This document shows positions 1-10,400 of a stretch of 64,000 nucleotides of DNA, one piece after another (the first letter of the stretch is position 1; every line of letters begins with the position of its first letter). Where the stretch lies: the NCBI GenBank assembly GCA_030267565.1, contig BRXU01000031.1:558001-622000 (forward strand), given 5' to 3'. Made by a program: the position numbers and the translations under genes. A model generated the notes under the pieces. It did not search any database. It saw only the letters and a list, made by a program, of their open reading frames with translations, and was not told where the DNA came from. This stretch comes from Pleodorina starrii (Eukaryota > Chlorophyta > Chlorophyceae > Chlamydomonadales > Volvocaceae).

Positions 1-64
1 GGCTGGCTGGCTGGCTGGGTGGCTGGCTGGGTGGCTGGGTGGGTGGCTGGGTGGGTGGGTGGTG
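1..64. repeat. GGCT/GGGT simple repeat
   Basis: The window opens in an imperfect tetranucleotide repeat of GGCT and GGGT units. It gives a spurious Gly-Trp-Val-Ala open frame. Positions 65-298 hold no recognisable coding exon. They end in a pyrimidine-rich tract and CAG just before the first Met of the next gene, so they may be an intron whose upstream exon lies outside the window. Confidence 0.8.
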
Positions 65-298
65 CTGAGGGAGGGCTGAGGGAGGGCTGGGTGTGCCATC
101 CCCGTGGCTGTGAGAGGGCGGATCGGGGCCTGTTTGCGGTTCTGCTGTTTTCCACATCCCTTCCTTATCCCTCCCAAAACCTCCCTTTCTCCCAGAGTTT
201 CATTGTTATATACCGGTAAAGGAGCATATCACTCCCTGACCCCCCTCTTCTCCGCTGCGGATTTCTCTTTATACCCCCCTTTCGCCCAGGGTTTCACC

Positions 299-1784
299 AT
301 GGACACGGCCTTTACGGGCACCTTCGCCATCGCCTGGAACGCCTTCGTGGCCGTGTGGACGGTGGGGGCGCTGGCCAGCGGCGGGCTGCTGTTCGCGCTC
401 TTCTCGGCGCCCTTCTGGCTGGCTGGCGCGCAGCTGGCCAAGGGGGCGCTGGGCGGCGCACTGACGCGCGAGCGGCTGGCGGTGGGGCGCAAGCGGTGGC
501 GGCTGGGGCAGCAACTGGCGGTGTTGGGGTCGGACGGCAAGGCGGACTTTTTGGATGGCAAGAACGAGCGGGTAAGGGCATGCCACCTATGGACGCCGAT
601 ACACCCATGGACGCAGATATACACATATATATATGTATACCGGTATACGCATACGCATGCGCTTCCACGCCCATACGCACACACGCATGCACGCCCATAC
701 ACACACACGCATGCACGTGCCCACGCCCATTCCCACGCGCACGCGCCCACGCGCCCACGCGCACTTGTTGCAACTGCGCCTCTCGACACTTACCGCCTGT
801 CGTCCCGCCCCGCCCGTCGCCCACCCATGCCGCGCCGCGCCGCGCCGCTTTTTTGTGGAGTGGCGGACGCAGCTCCAGGAGGGGCAGACTCGGGACCTGA
901 CTGCGGCGCGGACAGTGACCACCGCCTTCATCAACGGAGTCCCGCAGACGGCCATCGAGCTGATCGAGGGAGTCAGCAAGTGAGAGGCCGACCGCTGTCG
1001 GTTGTTGGTTGTTGGTTGGGTAGTGTCGGTTGGTGTCGCCGTTTGCGGGCGCCTGGTCGCAGCGCGCGTGCTTTCGTGCGTGCGTGCTTTCGCGTGTGTG
1101 TGCGAGTGCGTCTTCTGGCTTTGTGTAGTGGGTTGATCTCGGGTGGGGCCTTGCATGGTCTGGTTCGGGGCGGGGCGGGTTGCCCTCTCACAACGCGAGC
1201 CGGATGCATTGGACCGCCCTTCCCTTCTCCGCTAAACAAAGCCTGTCGCAACGGCACCACTTCATCTGTCACATTCGGTACGTCGATGCTATGCGTAATC
1301 AACTTGGTGGTCGCTGGACGAGGTAACCGCCCGGATGACAGCTTCCTCGAGAGCACCACCTTACAAACTTACAAGCTGGGCTGGGCTTTTCATTCCTTCG
1401 TGTTTCAGGTACCGGTTCGGCGAGGGTCTGGAGCTCGTGGAGCAACAGTGGATTGTGCAGGAGGTCAACGCACACATCGCGGCGGTCAAGGTGGGGGCGG
1501 TTACGCGTGGCGGGCAGTGCGCGTTGGCCGGGGCGCTGGTCGTCTGGCTTCTTTTGGGCCTTCAGGGAGCACTTGCAGTGCTAAATAAATGAACCACCCA
1601 ATTTAACATTGAATCACCATATATTACAACACCTTGTAACGTAACGCCATGTCCGCTTGCATGTCCTCTTCGACTGACGCTGCCCAACCGGTTGTGGCTG
1701 CAGGGGGCTGAGCTGGACTTCTCTACGCTGCCACCGCCCGAGATGCCCAAAGTGCTGGACGACGACTCGAGCGACGACGACTGA
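299..1784 (+). CDS. Small conserved-looking membrane protein of unknown function (four visible exons)
   Basis: Not recognised as a named family. Four exons join in phase: 299-571, about 861-979 (an acceptor at 873 also keeps phase), 1409-1490 and 1704-1784. They give 184 residues if translation starts at Met 299. Residues 8-45 are strongly hydrophobic (FAIAWNAFVAVW, then GGLLFALFSAPFWLAG), enough for one or two membrane spans. A basic stretch (GRKRWRLGQQ) follows, then a mixed amphipathic region, and the protein ends in acidic DDDSSDDD. The Met is preceded by a good acceptor (pyrimidine tract plus CAG at about 289-290), so an upstream exon, perhaps coding an organelle-targeting peptide, may be missing. 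The gene converges with the mannanase gene. Intron 1 carries a large CA/GT microsatellite. The consistent phases make the gene model firm; the function is unknown. Confidence 0.72.
585..760. repeat. Purine-pyrimidine CA/CG-rich microsatellite in intron 1
   Basis: Long run of alternating purine-pyrimidine sequence (ATACAC, ACGCATGC and similar units). It lies inside the first visible intron of the small membrane-protein gene and creates several spurious His/Thr-rich or Arg/Val-rich frames on both strands. Confidence 0.85.
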
Positions 1785-2964
1785 GGTTACTGAGGCGACT
1801 AAGGCGACTGGCGACTGAGGCCGCCGCCGTTGGGCCCCGACTGGCACCGGCGTTTCCTAGCGGAGGTGACGCTTCGTCAGGGTACGTGCCAATTCTGGTG
1901 CCGCTTCAGGCGGAACCCACCGTGCAGTGTGTGTGAGAAGGCCCGTAGTAAGGTGGACTCATGAAAGGCGGCGATAGGGCAGCACGGCATCCGTACTTGG
2001 CGGGTACCTGGCGGGTCGCGAGCGCCTACGCTGGTTTCGGAGCTGGGCAAAGATAGAAGACCTGCAGCGAATCGCTGCCTCGGTTGTCCGTGAGGGCACC
2101 CACGGGGGTCGATTTCGGGTATCCGATACCCGTGCCGTGTCACGGCGACGTTGTAACGGAAAAACAGCCACCCTGGTTCAGGGTTGCACCCCTAACACGG
2201 CTCAAAGCCGCATGCATGCATTGCTGCACCTTGCGTTCCTCCCTACCGGTACCTCGACGACACCTAACACCTGCCTAACGATTTATAACACCTGCCCCAC
2301 ATACACACACACACACACCAGCCGTTCGGTGTAACAACACCGCGCTGCGGTGCGTTGGCCCGCTGGCTCTACCTCTCCGAACGAGGGTCTGAAGCCCACT
2401 GCAACAACCACAACCACAACAAAGAATGAATCATCCTGCAAGGCCAGAACACCAAGGCCGTTTACTCACGTCCTACGGTACCGGTATTCACTCTCGGTCC
2501 GCCCGTCCGCGCTGGCACCCGTGCGGCTGCGTGTAGGTGCTGTACAGCCGGTGCTGTACAGCCGGTGCTGCAGTACATGCATTGCCCCCGTGAGCCCCTC
2601 GCCGGCTAGGGCCGACTTACCCTTTCCCGAATAGATCAACGAATCAAGAGAGAGCCACTGCTTGTTTCCTAGATTCAACGTATGCACAGCGTTCGTCCCC
2701 GGTGTGTTTCGATCTCGCCACTGTTCGCTGACGCGACGGCACCCACACGTGCCCTCTCCCGCCCCTGCGTCGCTTCCAAAGCTTCCGAAGCTTTCAAAGC
2801 TTCCAAAGCTTCCCAAGGCGCTCGCCAAACCCGCCTACGTGTTGCCGTGTTGTAGTAAAATAAAAATCGGGCGCCATGTCACCCTGGCATCGCGCCGCCA
2901 CTGTGCAGCGCTAATGCGCTATAGGCAACGTTGCGTCGCGTTGCGTTGCGTTGCGTTGGCTAAA
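1785..2964. other. Convergent intergenic region
   Basis: No coding exon is recognised here. The region holds the 3' sides of two convergent genes. TGTAA motifs occur on the plus strand near 2149 and 2328 and could end the upstream transcript. Small tandem repeats are present: a doubled CTGTACAGCCGGTG unit near 2540-2570, an AAGCTTCC-type array at about 2758-2816, and GTTGC units at about 2925-2960. Confidence 0.6.
2758..2816. repeat. AAGCTTCC-type tandem repeat
   Basis: About six imperfect units of roughly nine bases, each containing AAGCTT. On the minus strand they read as repeated Phe-Gly-Ser, a translation artefact. Confidence 0.7.
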
Positions 2965-5900
2965 CTACGCCGGCGCCGGGCCGCATCCAGCAGGCCGCCC
3001 AAAACACCCACACAGCATCGTGCGAAGCAGCCCTCCCCCCTCACGCCGCGTCGGCGCAGCCGACAACGACAAAGGCGCCGGCGCCGCGCCCCCCTCCTCC
3101 TTGCGCCCATTCCCCGGCGCCGCCACCTCCTCAGCCACCCCCGCGCACAGCCGTGCCATGGCCTCGCCGTACTGCCTCAGTAGCTGTACGGCATGCTCTT
3201 CTACCTGCTGCGGTGGGTACTGCGCCGCCGTATCGCCGCCGAAGGGCCGCACGCCGCCGCCGGGGGTGCTGACACACGCCTCGCAGCCCTCCGCCGCCGC
3301 CGCCGCCGCTGCCGGCTCCAGCTCCAACTCCGGCTCCTGCACTGGTCCCGTGGGTTCCGGAGCCACCGCCGGCTGGCCCAGCTGCAGCGTGTAACCGTCA
3401 TAGTCTGCGCCGGGCGGGGCGAGGCGAGGCGAGGCGAGGCGAGGCGAGGCGCAGGACGACGGCGTCAGGGAGGAGCAGAGCGATGCAGGCTGAATGGCCG
3501 GGGGTGAACTCAGACAGAGGGTCCCCGTTGGGAGGGATAGTAGGAAACACGAAGCACGAGCCGCAGCGGACTTGGGAAAAACACGGAGGGAATCGCCGTG
3601 AGGGAGTTACCAGTGCGTGCACCCAAGTGCGTGCACCCAAGCAGTCCTGCACTCACTCACCGGGGTACTGCCTGGCGGCCAGCATCCAGGCGCACACGCC
3701 CGCCAGGGGGCCGCCCTTGGTCGCCAGCCCCCGGCAGCAGTCTAGCACCTGGACAGGGGGACAGGGGGACAGGGGGAGGGAGGCGGACCTGACCAGGAGG
3801 AGGAGGGGGACAAGCAGCCCGGAGGAGGAGGAGAAGCGAGGCCAAGGAGCACCTCGAAGGATGAGGAGGAGGAGGAGGAGGAGTATCAAGAACGAGTCCG
3901 TCCGGGGTAAACGTGGTCGAGCTTCAGCGCAGGCAGCGCGCGCATGCCCGTCTCCGCCAGCCGCCAGCCGCCGCATCGGGCTCGCCTCCCGCCATCCCGT
4001 GCAAGACTATACGGCGGCCGTTTTAGCCCCCCTGTTCTCCGTTGCATCGGGCTCACAGCAGCCCGGCTTCCCCCCCCCCCAAACAGTCATCCGTGTGTTT
4101 CACGCGGGTTTGCGAGCGTGGACGGGCGTCGTACGGTGCCGTACCTCCCGGAACGCTGCCTCCCGCTCCAAGTTGCAAGCACAGTCCCGACCGTGATAGC
4201 TGTTGGGGTTGCGCTTGCCGAACTCTGGGGCGCCACACACGCACAAACACACACGGAGACTCAGAGGAGCGTATGCGTGCAGCCGAGTAGCAAGCAAGGA
4301 AAGCGGGAATTGAGGCAGTACGGCATATGGGACAGATGTGTTGCCGCGGAAGTGCAAAGATGCTGGAGCGATGCGGATGCGAGGGCTCCCTTCCACTTCG
4401 TTACGCAGTGCGTGTTTACGGTTCACGGGCTCCCGCGGCATCCGTGGCCTATCCCCTCTTCCCGCACCTGACAGCACCAGCGGTTTGCGCAGCTTTGCCC
4501 CCGCGCAGAGCATCGTGTGGGAGGTGATCCAGCTCCGAATGAACGACCTGCACCGCACCGCACCGCACCGAGCCTCACCGCAGCCGCACAGCACAGCACC
4601 GCATTGCGCATCGCGCAACATCGCGCCGCGCCGCGCCGGCTGGTGTTAACAGCAATGTCAGCAGCGTCCGTCCAACCATCCAACGTCGTCCAGGAGCCCA
4701 CCTTAACCGCCTACGACGTGTAAGATGTAACACCACCCATCCGCCCCCCGCTTTTTCCGTCAAAAGTGGGTCTTAAAGACCGACTCTCTGGTTCGGCCCA
4801 AAGCTACTACTAACATGTTCCCAGTTCCCAGCTTCCCACTCAGTAAGGTTAAGGTATGTTCGGTAAGTATTGCTGGGTTCCGGGTCCGTTCGCTAACGCC
4901 GTCTTCGTCTCCGCTGCGGTATCTTCTTTTTACTTCCCACTCGACGTCGACGACCTGTGTTACTCACGCGAGCTGCTCGGCGCTGGAGTCCAGCGGGCTC
5001 CACTGGTCGGGGTAGAGGTGGATGCATGCGAAGTCCAGGGAGGGATGCGCGAAGATCGCCGCAAAGTCGGCGCCGTGTCGCGACGCGGACTCGTACGGGT
5101 TGTGCGCGCGCAGCTCTGCAAGCAGCATCTCACCGGGCGCGATGCGGCACGGCGTGGCATGGCAAGTTGGCTGGCCTCGGCCTGTTTAGGCAACTCCTCC
5201 CGCACCCGTATACCGGCGGGGCCCCCACCTGGCGTGCTGGGGCCGTAGAAGCCCTCCAGGCCGACGGTGACCAGGTGGTTGGGGTCCAGCTCCCGGACGA
5301 AGTCCGCCGTCGACGCCACCCACTTCTGCGGCCCCCAGGCACACACAGGGCCACCGATTCATGTCGTGAACTCAAAGATGACGGACCGAAGGGCGCTCAA
5401 TCCGGAGAGCAGTTCCGTGTTTTCAGCCCGCGCACCTGCAGCAGCTGGTCGCCCCCCGGGCCCTCACACCGCGGCTCGTTGGCCAGCTCCCAGCCCAGGA
5501 TGGCGGGCTCCCGTACGTACGGCACCCCGGTGAGGCTGTTGACGCGGCCGATGACCGTGGCCACGGCGCGCCGGAAGACGGCCTGGCACTGCGGGTCGTC
5601 GTAGAACAGCGATGTGGGGTGTCGCCTGCGACCCGTGCCAGCAGTGCAGTGTCAGGTGCGAATTGCGCCGGTGCTCTTTTTGGCTGCCCTGCGCCCTGTG
5701 GAACAATCTTTTCACTGTCTTAAGCAATCTTTTCATTGTTATAAGTGTCTTTCCACTACCACTTTCCACTAAAGACAGGAAGCTTTGAACGGGCCAGCGC
5801 GCGCGGGAGAGCATCGAACCGTGGCGCACCACACGGGCGCTTGAGCGCACAATTTGAGGTTTGCCGCGAGCCCGTGACTCACTGGTAATCGTGCTGCGTC

Positions 5901-7238
5901 CGATCCAGAATGCCGTGCCGCCACCTGAGGCCGTACAGCATACAGTACGGCAGCAATTCAGTCTGTTTCAGATGGCAGCCGACTTCAGCAGTCGTGCCGC
6001 AGCCGACTGGTTTAGCGAGACAAGGTGAACCAGTGCAATCCAGGATTCATCTGTGACATTTCCCTAGTGGTGACTTGGGGTGCCCAGGAGCGCTTTGCCG
6101 TACGATTGTACAGCAATCGTACCTGACGTACGCGGGCATGCCTCCGTAGTCTCCCCAATAGTTTGTCAGCGCTAGAAGCAGCCTGCGCGACGCAGAGGAT
6201 GAGTACTGGGCCAGGACAACAAGACACGGCCGTATCCACGCGTCCTGGCACCCGTATCCCCGAACCACGCGCAGGGCCTGCCTTCAAGGAGAGGCACCCC
6301 CAACAAGGCTAACTGAAATATGCCAGTGACAAGCCCACTGCGTATGCCAGACACAAAACAAAATTCAATGTGTGACTCGGCTTGCTGAATGCAGCCAGCC
6401 TCTGGTGGCAGCTGGCCGTACTGCCATGCCACGAGCAGGGGTGCGTCGTATCACCCACAAGCAAGGCGCCACAGCCCCGCCTTTCCGTGGCTCAATGCGT
6501 CGCGAGCGTGGGGCAAGGGCGGCTTCGCTCAGCAGTTTGGCGAACCGAATAAGGACGGCGTCCGTGCCTGCACAGCACAACGCGCGCACCTGATACCGCG
6601 CCGCCCGGCCTCTGTTATTAGCCAGTCAAGGCCCTCCAGAACTGACTCATTGAATTTGCCTGCCGAGGGTTAAGAGTGCGGGTTCCCAAATCATCTGAGC
6701 GCGTTCGTATTGGGCGTATCAAGAGGGTGAAGCCTAGCGAAGACGGGAGCTCGAGACCGGGGCCTGGAGTCCAGCACCGACCTGGTTCTGGCTGTAGTGC
6801 ATTCCACTCGTCGGGGCCGTCACAGAACGCCCAGCATCTCATGACCGTGAGGTTGAGCCGTCTGGCGTCGTCCAAGACCTCTGTCACCAGCGGCCGCTGA
6901 TGGACATCAGCGGCATGCGTCTGCAACCATCAGCCCAGAGAATGTGCTTGATATGTACCCAATCAGAAAACTAATCTTCAAATGTTAAAATTTATGGACA
7001 GACGCTTGGCTTTCGTGCCTGAGCAAGGGTCTGGGACCGACCCAAGGGCCGCGACAACGGACATAGGCAAGACTGGAGAGGGATGAATCAGTAGCAACGT
7101 ATTGTTGATTATGAAGCGTACCATCAGGTAATGGCAATTTCCCCCTGCGAAGTAAAAGGGCCTGTCTCCGGCGTAGAGCCGTGTGCCCCTAACATGCACC
7201 AGCTCCGTTTGCCGTAACATTTGTTTATCTGGAAACAT
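2965..7238 (-). CDS. Glycoside hydrolase family 5 endo-1,4-beta-mannosidase (mannanase)
   Basis: Predicted to hydrolyse internal beta-1,4-mannosyl bonds of mannan, probably a secreted or cell-wall enzyme. Exons in gene order: 7238-7122, 6896-6782, 6182-6123, 5625-5436, 5325-5229, 5115-4968, 4547-4468, 4224-4145, 3748-3661 and 3404-2965. All junctions keep phase except between the second and third. An exon of about 20 residues is missing there: phase requires a length of 1 modulo 3, and no convincing candidate lies in 6781-6183. Family landmarks: [36 protein letters not shown], the acid/base Glu in [32 protein letters not shown], and the nucleophile Glu in [12 protein letters not shown]. About 490 residues, including a C-terminal tail of about 130 residues rich in Glu, Pro, Ala and Cys beyond the usual fold. 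No signal peptide is visible at Met 7238, so the true start may lie upstream. The first Met is 256 bp from the divergent DZIP1 gene. Confidence 0.85.
3411..3452. repeat. GCGAG pentanucleotide repeat
   Basis: Six or seven tandem GCGAG units inside the last intron of the mannanase gene, just upstream (in gene orientation) of its last exon. The neighbouring intron sequence at 3749-3778 holds another short array of ACAGGGGG. Confidence 0.85.
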
Positions 7239-7494
7239 GGACTAGGAGCGCGTCAGCAGTTTTCACTCGTGCAGCCGTGCTGTAAGAATCGTACGGTTTG
7301 ACGAGTCAATAGTCGCTGGCACGCCTTTCTTCACTGTTCAGGATATCAGTTTGCAAGTCTTCAAACGTAGTGACGCGTATGTGTGTTTTTTAGTTGATAA
7401 CTTGCTCATGGCGCCCACGCGAGAAAAGTGTCGAAATGACTGTAACGGCTCGTGAAGTAGCTTCGAATTGACGATATCGCAATCATTATCAAAT
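7239..7494. promoter_or_regulatory. Shared head-to-head promoter region
   Basis: These 256 bp separate the first Met of the minus-strand mannanase from the first Met of the plus-strand DZIP1-type gene, so both promoters and 5' UTRs should lie here. The tract is richer in A and T than the flanking exons. No certain TATA box or known algal element was identified. Confidence 0.5.
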
Positions 7495-10400
7495 ATGACC
7501 ACAACATTTCCTCGCACGATGGGCTATGGGCTGGGGGCCAGCCTTCAGCGCGGAGCTTCCGCATTCGGACCCTGGGTGGACCCCTACGACTATCCACAGC
7601 GCGACCAGACCATGACAACAGCTCCATCATTTCCACCTTTTAAATTTGAGCCCCGTCGGTCTCGTATCGACTGGCGTCTGCTGCACGGTATCGACATAAA
7701 CGCCATGGTTGGTTCCAGCTGTGTTTGCGTTCCAGCAGTTGGCCGCGCCCGCAACCAGCAGGGCCACAGCTTGAGCCACCGCCCTGGATTGCGTACAGAT
7801 GCGCGACGTGGATCTTGACACGCTGGAAAAAATCGTGAACATCGTGGCGTTCGGCGACATTGAGGCGGAGGACACGCGGCACCTGACGGAGCTCAACTTC
7901 ATCAAAATATTCCGACTGTCGCAGATGATGATCGAATATTTGTTGTACGTGCAGGATTGTCTGCAGAACAGTAATGGGTGGCTCCAGCAGGACAGGTACG
8001 GGGCTTAGGGTATCCCCTGGTCGGTGCTACCAGCTGTGGCCCCTTGACAGCCAAGCTGTCTTGCTGTCAAGGTTACAGAAGCATGGTGCCTTGAAGTTTA
8101 GGATTTTGGAGGCGACGCCTGGGTATGCCTTGCCCCGCGGACAGCTGTGACGGGGCTGATGGAGACGCCCTGCTTCCTGGGGTTTGCGTCAAACAGCTAT
8201 TAAAGTGCGTGTGGAGCTCCCCACACCCACCGACTCTTCACGCTTTTACTGTGTGAGGATGGCAGTTGACCCATTTACAGCACCTGTCCAAGTGGGTTGT
8301 ACGGCCCAGCTGGGTAGGCCCACCCGCCTGATGCGCAGAAGCTGCGGGATATAGCAGTCGATCCCAGCTCCAACAACAATTGGTGCAGTTTGCACTGATC
8401 CCTCTTCCTGATCAGTCCGGTGCATTGCAAGGACTTGTCTCGCCCTCCACGCCGCCCCCACTAGACTGGGCGCTGGCCATCCTCCTCAACCGGAACCCAA
8501 CCGAACTGAACTCAACTACCCGGCCGCATCACAGGGCCAACATGGACAAGTACGTCCAGGCAGCGCGGTTGCGCATCCGCGAGCTGGAGGCGCACCTCAA
8601 GATGAATAAGCGGGAGCTGCGGCGCTCACGAAAGACCATCAAGACCTACGAGCTGCTGGCGGTGCTTAACGACGGCGGAAAGGGCGGCACGGGGACCCTC
8701 AACGCCGCTGCGACTGGAACCGCGACCACCGCCTTCACCACATTCGGCACGGCGGCGGCGCACGTATCGCCTGGCCCGCCGCCACCGCAGCCCCAGGTGC
8801 GGCGGAGGGCCTTGGCGGCCTTGCGGCGCCTTTGGTCATTGAAGTGCACGCACCGCGCTGATGCAGGGCTTAGCGCACGGCGAGGTTGTAGCCGCATGTG
8901 GGCCACAGGGGCGCAGCTCAGTTTGCATTCTCTGCACCCCTAGGAACATAGCAGTGTCCGCAAGCGTTAGCAAGCGCTACGTTTTTCGCGGCCGTTGTTA
9001 CTCCGCTCTTCCGCCCAGGCTGCGAGGCCGGAGCCCAACCCCGTCAATGTTGCCATGGAGGCGCTACTTCGGAAGGAGCTGGCGGTGCTGGGCGAGCGGC
9101 TGAGCAAGGCGACGCTGGAGTGTCAGACGCTACGATCGGAGCGGGATGAACTCTTCCAGGTCGGCAGCCGGGGCTTTACGTCCTTCCGCACCTGCTTGTA
9201 GGCGCGTGTGTGTGCGGGGCAGGTGGCCGGGCGTGTGCCTGGGAAGAGCATTGAAGCGTCCCCTCTAGCAAGGCACTGATCGAAGCGGCTTTTGCAACGA
9301 GGGCTTGACGTGACGCGAGGCCCAGACTTCGTGCATGACCATGGCCGCGCAGAGGCCGCAGCAGGCGCACACGTATGAAGCTGTGTGCAAAGGCCTCGCA
9401 GGACAGCAGCCGTGGCGGCTGCCGGACTGACACAATCCTGTTCATAGACCGACACGCTTGTCGTGCCCGCTCGACGAGCTTATGCAGGCCGTAAAAGACG
9501 TGGAGGCGACTGTCAAGGCGCGGTCACGTAAGCGACTGTTGTGTATAAGGCTATGGGTGCTGCCCTGTTGGTGTGGTCAGATTTGCTTAGTCCGCAGGGT
9601 TTTATGTCTCAGGGTTTGGGCCTCTCTTTGGGTCTCTCAGTCCATTGCGGGCATTCCTTATGGCGCGAATTGGGTCCTTCGGAGGCCCCGTAAGGGACAT
9701 GGCCGCTGCTTTGAATCATTGAATGGTAATCCCATGGCATCAGGGGACCAGGGAAGCCCGGCAGGGGTGCCCCTGCCCGTGTCTGGGAAGATTTGCCCTT
9801 TATCCGGCGCTCCTTCTGCCCCCACCCGTTGCCTGTTCCGTGCAGAGCTGAGCGGGGCGTCCAGCCCGCTCATTTTTGCGCGCCAGAAGTAAGTACCAAT
9901 GGGGGGCGACATGCCGCTCGCGAGCTCGACAGGCCCGCTGGCGTGACCCGCTGCAGTTGTGGGCGCGGATGCACTTGGGGGGTGCCCTTCCTCGCACGAA
10001 GGTTGCTGCTGACCGGTTTGTGTTTGCCCCGTTGCGCCCTGCCGCAGCGGAGAGGCTGCGCAGGCGATCCAGGGGCTTCAGGACCAGCTCAGCAGGGCCA
10101 CGGTAGAAATCGCGTAAGTTATTCGATGGCTGCAAATGGCAATGGTTTCTGGTTCCGGGAAAGCGTGCTGGCCAAGGAGCAAAGCTCACCCGGGGACCCG
10201 AACGACCTCGGGACTTAAGCTCGCGGGTCGCGTTCACCACCTGGGTTTCGTTCTGGGGAAGGAAACGTTGCAACAGGGGGCGCGCCATCACTGTGCGGCC
10301 TGAGGCTCGACCTCGCCCTGAATACTCCTGCCTGAGCACGCCAGCGCGTGCTCAGCCTTGGGCCGCCATCTTGCCCATCCGCTGCCGTAGTTGCACCGTC

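Noticed and set aside
104..1588. 494-codon plus-strand frame covering the first gene
   Set aside because: Reads through the microsatellite intron; only its segment 299-571 is exon. The spliced model explains the later conserved-looking exons better.
3890..3965. Possible extra mannanase exon ([20 protein letters not shown])
   Set aside because: Neighbouring exons at 4145 and 3748 already join in phase 0 and match the family without it; left as intron.
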